NCBI GenBank assembly: GCA_934322085.1
Contig: CAKRGF010000017.1
Span: 1 to 56,519 of the forward strand
Direction: 5' to 3'
Source of the DNA: an uncultured Eubacterium sp.
Lineage (GTDB): Bacteria > Bacillota > Clostridia > Lachnospirales > Lachnospiraceae
DNA: 56,519 bases
This document shows positions 16,361 to 25,560 of this stretch, in pieces. The notes beneath the pieces were generated by a model. It did not search any database. It was given only the letters and a program-made list of their open reading frames with translations, and had not been told where the DNA came from. Numbering within the stretch: position 1 is the first letter of the stretch; each line of letters begins with the position of its first letter. Both the position numbers and the translations under genes were made by a program.

Positions 16361-18907
16361 ATGAATTTTAGTCATAAAGAAATCCAAAATCGAAAACATC
16401 AGCTTGAATCTGCAGCCACTCACCGCCTGCACAAATTACAGCTTATGGGAATCCGTCTTACTCTTATCGGATTTATTTTTATCGGTCTTTTTGCCGGAAG
16501 TTTCCTAATTGGAATGTACACAAGTATTTTATCCTCAACACCGGATATGAACTCCATCCAGATTGTTCCAAAAGGCTATACAACGACCATTGTAGACAGC
16601 GAGGGAAATCCAATTCAACATTTAGTAGGTAAAGATGCCAACCGGGAATATGTAACACTGGATAAAATTCCGGAAAACCTTCAAAATGCCTTTATTGCCA
16701 TTGAGGACGAGCGTTTCCGCAAACATAATGGTGTTGACACACAAGGTGTCTTACGCGCACTAACCATTGGCATAAAAAATAAAGGTGACTTTACGCAGGG
16801 TGCCAGCACAATTACACAGCAGCTATTGAAAAACCAAGTATTTGAGGGCGGCGAGGAAAATACTCTCTTTGAAAAAATAAAGCGAAAACTGCAGGAGCAG
16901 TTTCTTGCTCTTCAAGTTGAAAAAAAATACAGTAAAAACCAAATTCTTGAGTATTACTTAAATACCATTAACCTTGGACAAAATACACTCGGTGTCCAGG
17001 CAGCGTCCAAACGTTATTTTAATAAAAATGTTTCCAAGCTGACACTTTCCGAGTGCGCCGTTCTTGCCGGAATCACCCAGAACCCATCGGCATACAATCC
17101 CATTTCCCACCCGGCAAAAAACAGTCAAAAACGCACAACTGTTTTAACTTATATGAAAAATCAGGGATATATTACCAGTAAAGAATATACCGACACTCTG
17201 CGCGACCCGGTTTATGACCGAATCCAGAAGGTAAACAAGCAAACCGTATCAAGCTCTTCCATTACTTCGTATTTTACCGATGCTTTGATTGAGCAGGTGA
17301 TTGAGGATTTGAAAACAAAATGCGGTTACACAGAAACACAGGCTTATAACGCACTGTACAGCCGCGGTCTAACCATTTACAGCACACAGGACAAATCCAT
17401 GCAGAAAACGGTTGACACAATGATGAATAACAAAAAATACTATCCTGCCAACTCGCGGTATGAACTGACCTACCAATTAATCCTTACACACAAAGATGGA
17501 ACACAGAATACTTATTCTTTTTCCGATATGAAGAAATGGTTCAAAAGCAGAAAAAAGAAAGTTATATCTGGATTATACAAAAAGAAATCCACTGCAAGGA
17601 AGCAAATCAAACAATTCAAGGCTGCTATAATGACAAAAACCGATACCATACAGTCTGAAACAATTGACCTTGTAATTGAACCGCAGTCCTCTTTTGTTGT
17701 AATCGACCAGAATACCGGTGCCGTAAAAGCACTGGTCGGCGGGCGTGGTGACAAGAATGCAAGCCGCACGCTGAACCGGGCAACCGATTCCATGCGCCAG
17801 CCCGGCTCAACCTTTAAGATACTATCGACTTATCTGCCAGCACTTGACACTGCTGGAATGACACTGGCAACGGTACAAGATGATGCCCGTTACTACTATC
17901 CGGGGACAAAACGGAAAGTAAAAAACTGGTATGGCAGTTCCTACCGTGGACTGACTTCCCTGCGCGAGGCAATGGCACAATCCATGAATGTAGTCGCCGT
18001 CAAAACACTAAATGATATAAGTCCTAAAACCGGATATGATTATTTGTTAAATTTAGGTTTTACAACTTTAGTTGACAACTACACCAGCCAGGACGGAAAA
18101 ACCTATACCGACATTTCTCTCCCACTCGCTCTCGGCGGATTAACCAAGGGTGTTACGAACCTGGAATTAACGAATGGTTTTGCCACCATTGCAAATCAAG
18201 GCCTCTACCATCCTGCCGCCTTTTACACGAAGATTGTTGACCATGACGGGAATGTACTGCTCGACAACACAACGAATACCGATGCCAGACAAGTTATGAA
18301 AGAATCGACCGCATGGCTTCTAACCAGTGCAATGGAAGACGTGATTACAAAAGGAACCGGCAGCCGCTTAAAATTCAAAAAAATTAATATGCCGCAGGCA
18401 GGAAAAACCGGTACTTCCACCGGCAACCGCGACTTGTGGTTTGTCGGCTACACACCGTACCTCACAGCTGGTATCTGGGGCGGTTATGATTCCGGTCAAA
18501 AACAAACGGCTCTTACCTATCAGAAGGATTTATGGCGCGATATAATGGAGAAATTAAATGAGAATTATACAAAGGTTTCTTTTAAGAAACCAGATTCAAT
18601 TACAACCGCTGTTATTTGCACAAAATGCGGAAAACTCGCAATCAACGGTATTTGTGACAAAGCCGTCGGTGGCTCCTGCACAAAAAAAGAATATTTTGAT
18701 AAAGAGTCCGTACCAAAAGAGAAATGCGACTGCCATGTACGCTGCAAAATCTGTAAGGCCTCCGGACATCTGGCTGGAGACGGCTGTCCGTCCTCACAGA
18801 TATATACAGCCGTTTATCTGCAAAAAAATGAGTCCACGCAAACCGCAGACTCATCTTTAATCATCCCCCGCTATCTTGTAGGCTCCACATGTAAAATCCA
18901 TAACTAA
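16361..18907 (+). CDS. Class A penicillin-binding protein (glycosyltransferase/transpeptidase)
   Basis: A bifunctional peptidoglycan synthase of the PBP1a type, 848 residues. I chose the ATG at 16361 with GAAAGGA upstream; the longer frame has no ribosome site. There is a cytoplasmic N-terminus, one membrane helix (about 31-52) and a GT51 domain with 'EDERFRKHNGVD' (catalytic E115) and 'GASTITQQLLKN' (148-158). The transpeptidase domain has S483-T-F-K, S541-M-N and K682-T-G-T-S, so all penicillin-binding motifs are intact. The C-terminal tail is cysteine-rich (ICTKCGK, CDCHVRCKICK), as in many Firmicutes PBP1 proteins but with more cysteines than I would expect; it may bind metal or form disulfides. 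The stop overlaps the convergent ygiQ stop, with no terminator between them. Confidence 0.94.
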   Translation: MNFSHKEIQNRKHQLESAATHRLHKLQLMGIRLTLIGFIFIGLFAGSFLIGMYTSILSSTPDMNSIQIVPKGYTTTIVDSEGNPIQHLVGKDANREYVTLDKIPENLQNAFIAIEDERFRKHNGVDTQGVLRALTIGIKNKGDFTQGASTITQQLLKNQVFEGGEENTLFEKIKRKLQEQFLALQVEKKYSKNQILEYYLNTINLGQNTLGVQAASKRYFNKNVSKLTLSECAVLAGITQNPSAYNPISHPAKNSQKRTTVLTYMKNQGYITSKEYTDTLRDPVYDRIQKVNKQTVSSSSITSYFTDALIEQVIEDLKTKCGYTETQAYNALYSRGLTIYSTQDKSMQKTVDTMMNNKKYYPANSRYELTYQLILTHKDGTQNTYSFSDMKKWFKSRKKKVISGLYKKKSTARKQIKQFKAAIMTKTDTIQSETIDLVIEPQSSFVVIDQNTGAVKALVGGRGDKNASRTLNRATDSMRQPGSTFKILSTYLPALDTAGMTLATVQDDARYYYPGTKRKVKNWYGSSYRGLTSLREAMAQSMNVVAVKTLNDISPKTGYDYLLNLGFTTLVDNYTSQDGKTYTDISLPLALGGLTKGVTNLELTNGFATIANQGLYHPAAFYTKIVDHDGNVLLDNTTNTDARQVMKESTAWLLTSAMEDVITKGTGSRLKFKKINMPQAGKTGTSTGNRDLWFVGYTPYLTAGIWGGYDSGQKQTALTYQKDLWRDIMEKLNENYTKVSFKKPDSITTAVICTKCGKLAINGICDKAVGGSCTKKEYFDKESVPKEKCDCHVRCKICKASGHLAGDGCPSSQIYTAVYLQKNESTQTADSSLIIPRYLVGSTCKIHN

Positions 18908-20742
18908 TGGCGCTTACGCTTTCTCGGAGGAATCAGGCATTTTTTATCAAATCCAATCAAATCATTCCGCCCTGCTTTAAGCAGGGCTTCTTTTACTAAA
19001 TCATAATTTCTAGGTTCCCGGTACTGAATCAACGCTCGCTGCATGGCCTTTTCATGGGAAGACTTTGGCACATAAATCGTCTCCATCGTACGAGGATCAA
19101 GTCCCGTATAATACATGCAGGTCGAAATCGTCGATGGCGTCGGATAAAAATCCTGCACCTGCTCTGGCATGTAGCCAAGGTCTCTAATATATTCTGCCAG
19201 TTCGATTGCATCCTTTAGTGTAGAACCCGGATGAGAAGACATAAAATAAGGAACTACATACTGCTTCTTCCCCGTCCTTTTATTTACCTTTTCATAACGT
19301 TTGCAGAACTTTTCATAGACTGCGTGCGGCGGCTTCCCCATCGCCCGCAGAACATTACCAGAAACATGCTCCGGTGCCACTCTAAGCTGCCCGCTGATAT
19401 GGTCTCTGCAAAGTTCACTAAGAAACGTATCATCCGTTTCCTGCATCACATAATCAAACCGGATTCCGGAACGTACAAATACTTTCTTAACTCCCGGCAA
19501 ACACTTCAGTTTCCGAAGCAGCGAAACATAATCCTTATGATCAACTTTCAGATTCGGACATGGTTTAGGGAACAAACATTGCTTCTTCTGGCAGACACCC
19601 TTTTCAAGCTGTTTGTCACACGAGGGTCTTCTGAAATTTGCTGTTGGGCCTCCCACATCGTGTATATATCCCTTAAATCCAGCTTTAATAGTCATTCCTT
19701 TGGCTTCTTCCAAAATCGACTCGTGGCTTCTGACCTGAACAATTCTTCCCTGATGAAATGTCAGGGCGCAGAAATTACAGCCGCCAAAACATCCACGGCA
19801 GCTTGTCAGACTAAACTGAATCTCGGAAATTGCCGGAACACCGCCCGCTGCCTCATAGGATGGATGATACGTTCCCACATAAGGATAGGCATAGATATCA
19901 TCCATTTCCTGCGTAGTAAGCGGCTTTGCCGGTGGATTCTGCACAACCAATACTTTATTCGGATATGCTTCAACTAACGGTTTCGCCGTAAAAGCATCGG
20001 TATTCTCATATTGCACATAAAAACTTTGTGCATATTTTTTCTTATCCGTACTAACTTCTTCAAACGCAGGAAGAGAAATCGGCTCATACGCACTCAATTC
20101 CCCTTCTTTTGTACGGTACACAGTTCCCGCAACATACGTAATATCATGAATTGAAATGCCGGCGTCTAATGCCTCCGCAATCTCAAGCATGCTGTGTTCT
20201 CCCATGCCATACGAAATCATATCCGCACCGGAATCCAGTAAAATCGATCGTTTCACCTTATCCGACCAGTAATCGTAATGCGCCAGCCGCCGTAAGCTCG
20301 CCTCGATTCCACCAAGAATAATCGGCGTATGTTTATACGTTCTGCGAATCAGGTTCGAGTACACAACTGTCGCATAATCCGGGCGTTTACCCATCACCCC
20401 ACCCGGCGTATAGGCATCTGTTTTTCTCCTCTTTTTCGCTACCGTATAATGATTTACCATAGAATCCATATTACCCGCACACACTAAAAAGGCAAGGCGT
20501 GGCTCGCCCAATTTTGTGATACTTGCATCGTCCTTCCAATCCGGCTGCGAAATAATTCCAACTTTATAACCATTTGCCTCCAAATGTCTGCTGATAATCG
20601 CCGGTCCAAAAGAAGAGTGATCCACATAGGCGTCCCCAATGACAAATACAAAATCACACTGGCTCCACCCCCGCCGTTTCATCGCTTTTTTACTCATTGG
20701 CAAAAAATCATCTGCCACTTTTTTTTCATTCGGATTTGTCAT
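18904..20742 (-). CDS. YgiQ-family radical SAM protein
   Basis: A 612-residue member of the YgiQ family: an N-terminal cobalamin-binding-like region (DFVFVIGDAYVDH, then AIISRHLEANGYKVGI) and a radical SAM core with the [4Fe-4S] motif 'CFGGCNFC'. The substrate is unknown; members are widespread and usually annotated only by fold. I chose the ATG at 20742, with GAAGG upstream and a 17-base overlap with the end of uvrC, over an ATG at 20784 deeper in uvrC. It is the last gene of the ftsH-HAD-uvrC-ygiQ operon. The 3' end overlaps the convergent PBP gene by four bases. Confidence 0.92.
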   Translation of the reverse strand: MTNPNEKKVADDFLPMSKKAMKRRGWSQCDFVFVIGDAYVDHSSFGPAIISRHLEANGYKVGIISQPDWKDDASITKLGEPRLAFLVCAGNMDSMVNHYTVAKKRRKTDAYTPGGVMGKRPDYATVVYSNLIRRTYKHTPIILGGIEASLRRLAHYDYWSDKVKRSILLDSGADMISYGMGEHSMLEIAEALDAGISIHDITYVAGTVYRTKEGELSAYEPISLPAFEEVSTDKKKYAQSFYVQYENTDAFTAKPLVEAYPNKVLVVQNPPAKPLTTQEMDDIYAYPYVGTYHPSYEAAGGVPAISEIQFSLTSCRGCFGGCNFCALTFHQGRIVQVRSHESILEEAKGMTIKAGFKGYIHDVGGPTANFRRPSCDKQLEKGVCQKKQCLFPKPCPNLKVDHKDYVSLLRKLKCLPGVKKVFVRSGIRFDYVMQETDDTFLSELCRDHISGQLRVAPEHVSGNVLRAMGKPPHAVYEKFCKRYEKVNKRTGKKQYVVPYFMSSHPGSTLKDAIELAEYIRDLGYMPEQVQDFYPTPSTISTCMYYTGLDPRTMETIYVPKSSHEKAMQRALIQYREPRNYDLVKEALLKAGRNDLIGFDKKCLIPPRKRKRH

Positions 20743-22597
20743 CTCTTTCACCTTCTCTCTCTTTCGCCGCAAAAAACTGGACAACGGATTCTGCTGCCTG
20801 ACGATTCATTTCCGGAATCTCCATCAGTTCTTCCACATCCGCTTTCTGAATCTCTGCTAACGACTGATAGGTCCGCATCAGCGCTTTACGCCTTGTCGCA
20901 CCAATCATCGGAATATCATCAAGAATCGAATGAACCTGCGTCTTGCTTCGAATCTGCTTATGATACTCAATCGCAAAACGGTGCGTTTCATCCTGCACTC
21001 TCGTAATCAAACGGAATCCCTCACTGTGTGTATCAATCGGAATTTCTTCATTTTTAAAATACAGCCCGCGCGTCCTATGGTGGTCATCCTTTACCATGCC
21101 GCAGACCGGTATTGTTATATCTAATTTTAACAATACTTCTTCTGCAATATTTACCTGACCCTTTCCACCATCCATAAAAATAATATCCGGCAGATTACGG
21201 AAAGAATCCATCTCCGACAAACCTTCCCGTTTACTGTGCTCAAAACGTCTCGTCAGCATTTCCCGCATAGCACCATAGTCATCCGGCCCGCTCACGGAGC
21301 GGATACGAAACTTACGGTAATCATTCTTTTTCGCCTTTCCTTCTTCAAACACAACCATTGAACCAACCGTTTCAAAACCATTGATATTTGAGATATCATA
21401 CGATTCCACACGGCTGAGTCCGGAAATACCAAGCAGTCCCTCGATTTCTTCCATCGCCCCCTTGGTTCTTGCCCGCTCTCTCTGTAACTTCTCGGCGTCT
21501 TTTTGAAGCACCATCTGAGCATTTTTCTTCGCCAGCTCAATCATGCGCTCTTTCTGCCCGCGCTGTGGATAGCGGAAGTACACCTTATGACCGCGTTTTG
21601 CCGAAAGCCACTCAAGGATAGCATCCGCATCTTCCACTTCCTGCTCTAACCAGATCTCTTTCGGAATATACGGCGTTCCGGCATACATCTGTTTAATAAA
21701 AGCGGACAAAACAGTTCCTTCTGTCTCCTCATTTGTTCCGGTCAGATAGTAATGCTCTCTCCCTAGCATTTTTCCGCCGCGGATAAAAAATACCTGTACC
21801 ACTGCATCCTCTTTTCCACGCGCCATCGCCACGATGTCACGGTCTTCAAAATCTTCTGATGTAATCTTCTGCCGCTCTGTCACCTGACGGACACTCTGTA
21901 TCAAATCACGGTATGTGGCTGCCTCCTCAAAATTCATCTCCACTGCTGCCCGCTGCATTTTTTCCTCAAGTTCCTTTAATACCGATTTGGTATCTCCCTG
22001 CAAAAACTTCAGGGCACGCTCAAAATTTGCCCGGTACTCTTCCTTTTTCACATATCCCTGGCACGGAGCCGGACACTGTCCAATCTGATGATACAGACAA
22101 GGTCTTTCTTTTCCTATATCACGTGGCAGCACGCGGTGGCAGTTTCGCAGATGAAACAACTGATTCACCAGTTCAATCGTATCACGAATCGCCTTTCCAC
22201 TCGTAAACGGTCCAAAATACTTACAGCCGTCCCGTTTCATCTGACGCGCAAAAAGAAGCCTTGGGTAGGCTTCTGAAACCGTCGCTTTTAAGAAAGGATA
22301 GCTTTTGCCATCCTTTAACATTGTATTATACCGTGGAGAATGTTCCTTAATCAGATTGCACTCTAAAACCAATGCTTCCAGTTCACTATCCGTCACAATA
22401 TACTCAAACCACGCAATGCGGTCAATCATCCGCTGTATTTTAGGCGTCACATGGCGGCTCTTCTGAAAATACTGGCGCACTCTGTTTTTTAGACTAATTG
22501 CTTTTCCCACATAAATAATCTCATCCGTTTTATCATGCATGAGATACACGCCTGGCTTACCGGGCAGTTTTTTCAATTCCTCTTCCAGATTAAACAC
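20726..22597 (-). CDS. uvrC: Excinuclease ABC subunit C
   Basis: UvrC makes both incisions beside bulky DNA lesions during nucleotide excision repair, after UvrA and UvrB have loaded. The 623-residue protein shows the N-terminal GIY-YIG nuclease (GVYLMHDKTDEIIYVGKA, 17-34), a UVR motif that contacts UvrB (near residue 205), the RNase H-like C-terminal nuclease ('SYDISNINGFETVGSMVVFE' and 'PDIIFMDGGKGQV') and helix-hairpin-helix motifs at the end. The length is normal. The start lies two bases after the stop of the HAD gene. uvrA and uvrB are not in the window. Confidence 0.97.
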   Translation of the reverse strand: MFNLEEELKKLPGKPGVYLMHDKTDEIIYVGKAISLKNRVRQYFQKSRHVTPKIQRMIDRIAWFEYIVTDSELEALVLECNLIKEHSPRYNTMLKDGKSYPFLKATVSEAYPRLLFARQMKRDGCKYFGPFTSGKAIRDTIELVNQLFHLRNCHRVLPRDIGKERPCLYHQIGQCPAPCQGYVKKEEYRANFERALKFLQGDTKSVLKELEEKMQRAAVEMNFEEAATYRDLIQSVRQVTERQKITSEDFEDRDIVAMARGKEDAVVQVFFIRGGKMLGREHYYLTGTNEETEGTVLSAFIKQMYAGTPYIPKEIWLEQEVEDADAILEWLSAKRGHKVYFRYPQRGQKERMIELAKKNAQMVLQKDAEKLQRERARTKGAMEEIEGLLGISGLSRVESYDISNINGFETVGSMVVFEEGKAKKNDYRKFRIRSVSGPDDYGAMREMLTRRFEHSKREGLSEMDSFRNLPDIIFMDGGKGQVNIAEEVLLKLDITIPVCGMVKDDHHRTRGLYFKNEEIPIDTHSEGFRLITRVQDETHRFAIEYHKQIRSKTQVHSILDDIPMIGATRRKALMRTYQSLAEIQKADVEELMEIPEMNRQAAESVVQFFAAKEREGERDDKSE

Positions 22598-22599
22598 AT

Positions 22600-23412
22600 T
22601 TACCAGTCCTTTATAAAACGCGTAATCACATCCACCAGTCCATCTTCGTCACAGGACGGTGCAACATAATCCGCTTTTTCCTTCAATTGCTCCGGTGCGT
22701 TTGCCATTGCCACGCCAAATCCGGCATATTCAATCATCGGCAAATCATTAAAACCATCCCCACAGCAAATCATCTGGCTGCGGCGGTAGCCAAGACGTTC
22801 TAACAATTTTGCTACACCGTATGCCTTATCCACGCCAAGAGGCATCATTTCCAAATAAAATCCCTCGGAGCGGTAGACCGAAAGACGCCCCTCAAAATCT
22901 TTTGCCGCCTTTTTCTCCAGTTTTTCCAAATGCGCAGGATCTCCGGTCAAAATGCATTTATTGCCCGCAAACTTCACATCCCGATGAAAATCTTCAGGTA
23001 CCCAGATAGGAATATCACAGCCTTTTGCATCAATTGTAATATACGGATCCGTGTCACTGTGCGCAACAATTTTCCCGGCATCATACGTTAATATTCCGGT
23101 ATGCTCTTTTTTTGAATAATCATACAGTTCATGAATCATGCCGTCCGGCAGTGTAATATCATATATCACTTCGCCGGTTGCAAAATTCGTAATGCGTCCA
23201 CCATTAAATGAAATAACATAGCCGCCGAACCGGTCAAGTCCAATCGCTTTTGCCTGATGACGGATGCCCTCTGTGCACCGCCCGGAAGCAATTGCAACTT
23301 TGATTCCCTGGTCCTGACATTCCCACAAAGCCTCTTTTGTTCGCTCTGTAATCTCTTTTTTCGTATTGACTAATGTTCCATCAACATCCAGCACTAACAA
23401 TTCGTAAGCCAT
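22600..23412 (-). CDS. Cof-type HAD-IIB family phosphatase
   Basis: A 270-residue haloacid dehalogenase superfamily hydrolase. The nucleophile motif 'DVDGT' (D9, D11) is near the N-terminus, motif II is 'IASGRC', and the C-terminal 'CCGDGFNDLPMIEYAG' holds the Mg-binding aspartates, with a type IIB cap in between. Such enzymes dephosphorylate sugar phosphates, flavin nucleotides or similar small molecules; the substrate cannot be deduced. The start overlaps the ftsH stop by one base (TAATG), so it is coupled to ftsH. Confidence 0.92.
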   Translation of the reverse strand: MAYELLVLDVDGTLVNTKKEITERTKEALWECQDQGIKVAIASGRCTEGIRHQAKAIGLDRFGGYVISFNGGRITNFATGEVIYDITLPDGMIHELYDYSKKEHTGILTYDAGKIVAHSDTDPYITIDAKGCDIPIWVPEDFHRDVKFAGNKCILTGDPAHLEKLEKKAAKDFEGRLSVYRSEGFYLEMMPLGVDKAYGVAKLLERLGYRRSQMICCGDGFNDLPMIEYAGFGVAMANAPEQLKEKADYVAPSCDEDGLVDVITRFIKDW

Positions 23413-25346
23413 TACTCTTCCTCATTCTGCGGGAGTTCTTTTGCTTCTTCTTCCTGTTTTTCCTCGCCGCTTCTCTTTAACTTTTCACCGGTAATTTCTT
23501 CGTAAATGGCAACGAACTCTTTTCCGGTAATCGTTTCTTTTTCAATCAAATGCTCTGCCAGTTTATCCATAACCGTCTGGTTTGTCTCAATGCATTCCAC
23601 TGCCTTTTTGTAGCAGTCATTCAAAATTGCCATAACTTCTTCGTCAATCTGGCTCTCCGTCACCTCACCGCAGTTAAGCACCGGTCTGCCATCCAGATAA
23701 CGGCTCTGAATCGTCTCTAAGCCCATCATGCCAAACTTGCTGCTCATACCATACTGCGTTACCATCGAGCGCGCAATCGACGTCGCCTTCTCGATATCAT
23801 TCGACGCTCCGGTCGTAATATCATCAAACTTAATCTGCTCTGCCGCACGGCCGCCCATAAGTGTAACAATCTCTGATATCAGTTCTTCCTTCTTCATCAG
23901 ATACTTTTCTTCTTCCGGCACCTGCATCACATAACCAAGTGCTCCCATTGTACGCGGTACAATCGTAATTTTCTGCACCGGCTCTGCATGTTTCAAATTG
24001 GTTGCCACAAGCGCATGTCCAATCTCATGATAAGCAACAATCTTCTTTTCTTCCTTGCCAAGAATACGGTCTTTTTTCTCTTTTCCGGCAAGTACCACTT
24101 CAACAGCCTCAAACAAATCCTTCTGGCTTACAACCTGTCTGCCATCTTTTACTGCCATAATAGCAGCTTCATTAACCATATTAGCAAGGTCAGCACCAAC
24201 GGCACCGGAAGTTGCCAACGCAATTTCTTCCAAATCTACCGTATCGTCCATAAGCACATCATGCGAATGAACTTTTAACACATCCACACGGCCTTTCAAA
24301 TCCGGTTTTTCCACGATAATCCGGCGGTCAAACCGTCCCGGACGAAGTAATGCCTTATCAAGCACTTCCGGACGGTTTGTCGCACCAAGAATGATAATTC
24401 CTTTGGAGGAATCAAAACCATCCATCTCCGACAACAACTGATTCAGCGTCTGCTCACGCTCATCATTGCCCCCGCCATACTGGCTGTCACGGCTTTTACC
24501 AATCGCATCAATCTCATCGATAAAAATAATACAAGGTGCCATCGATGTCGCCTGCTTAAACAAATCTCTTACACGTGACGCACCGACACCAACAAACATT
24601 TCCACAAAATCAGAACCGGACAGAGAAAAGAACGGAACGCCTGCTTCTCCGGCAAGTGCCTTCGCAAGCAGTGTCTTACCGGTTCCCGGAGGTCCTACAA
24701 GCAATGCACCTTTCGGAAGTCTCGCACCAATTTTTTTGTATTTATCCGGATTTTTCAAAAAGTCCACTAACTCCGTCAGCGACTCCTTTGCCTCTTCTTC
24801 ACCGGCAACATCCTTAAATGTTACGCCAGTCTTTTTCTCTACATACATCTTCGCATTTGACTTGCCGACGCCGCCCATAATGCCGCCGCCCTTGGTTGCC
24901 GAGCGCATAAAGAACCAAAGGAGAATCCAAAGTCCCGCAATCGGAAGAATATAAGAAAGCAAAAAGTCCATAATTCCCGAACTGCTCTGAATCTCCGCCG
25001 TAAACTCGACTCCATATTTATTCAGCAAATCCTGCACCAATTTTTCGTCATTGACATACCCGGTATAATAAGTCACCGTAAGCATTGCCACTTTTTCTTT
25101 TGTCTTTGGCTCAATGACAATCATATTTGACTGAAACGTAACCTTTTTCACCTGGTCCTTTTTCAGCATTTCAATAAATTTTGTATACGTGATTTCCTTT
25201 TCCGTATTTCTTTGAATCTCGGAATTCAGGAAAAAAATCAAGCCAATCGCAAACAGCGCCGCCATTAAACAAATCAAGAGATTGGTCTTGTTTTTCTTGC
25301 GCTTGTTCGGATCCTGATTATTTCTTTCATTATTATTAAAATCCAT
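23412..25346 (-). CDS. ftsH: ATP-dependent zinc metalloprotease FtsH
   Basis: FtsH is a membrane-bound hexameric AAA+ protease that removes damaged membrane proteins and some regulators. The ATG at 25346 has AAAGGA upstream and gives 644 residues; the longer frame lacks a ribosome site. There are two membrane helices (about 22-40 and 128-147) around a small external domain, then Walker A 'GPPGTGKT' (218-225), Walker B 'IIFIDEIDA' (273-281), the SRH region 'ATNRPEVLDKALLRPGRFDR' (322-341) and the zinc motif HEIGH (H440, E441, H444). It heads a four-gene operon with a HAD phosphatase, uvrC and ygiQ, all overlapping or nearly so. Confidence 0.97.
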   Translation of the reverse strand: MDFNNNERNNQDPNKRKKNKTNLLICLMAALFAIGLIFFLNSEIQRNTEKEITYTKFIEMLKKDQVKKVTFQSNMIVIEPKTKEKVAMLTVTYYTGYVNDEKLVQDLLNKYGVEFTAEIQSSSGIMDFLLSYILPIAGLWILLWFFMRSATKGGGIMGGVGKSNAKMYVEKKTGVTFKDVAGEEEAKESLTELVDFLKNPDKYKKIGARLPKGALLVGPPGTGKTLLAKALAGEAGVPFFSLSGSDFVEMFVGVGASRVRDLFKQATSMAPCIIFIDEIDAIGKSRDSQYGGGNDEREQTLNQLLSEMDGFDSSKGIIILGATNRPEVLDKALLRPGRFDRRIIVEKPDLKGRVDVLKVHSHDVLMDDTVDLEEIALATSGAVGADLANMVNEAAIMAVKDGRQVVSQKDLFEAVEVVLAGKEKKDRILGKEEKKIVAYHEIGHALVATNLKHAEPVQKITIVPRTMGALGYVMQVPEEEKYLMKKEELISEIVTLMGGRAAEQIKFDDITTGASNDIEKATSIARSMVTQYGMSSKFGMMGLETIQSRYLDGRPVLNCGEVTESQIDEEVMAILNDCYKKAVECIETNQTVMDKLAEHLIEKETITGKEFVAIYEEITGEKLKRSGEEKQEEEAKELPQNEEE

Positions 25347-25449
25347 TCTATCTTGTCCTTTCGTATCCTGAATCGTTACTTTAATTAGTATAAAAGATTT
25401 TAAATGATAAATCAATGGTTAGTATGTGAAAGATTGGTGAATTTGACAC

Positions 25450-25478
25450 TTGAAACAAACTGGTAAAAAGGGTATACT
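25450..25478 (+). promoter_or_regulatory. Promoter of pyrG
   Basis: TTGAAA (25450-25455) and TATACT (25473-25478) with a 17-base spacer. The transcript would carry a leader of about 75 bases containing a GGAGC-TGTTG-GCTCC hairpin just before the start. The start region is A-rich and does not look like the GGGC start used for CTP-sensitive pyrG attenuation in Bacillus. Confidence 0.7.
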
Positions 25479-25560
25479 AGAAATAAGTTTGTTTATTTTC
25501 ATTAAATGATAAAATTTGTAAAAAGATTAAGGAGCTGTTGGCTCCGGAATGGAGATTAAA

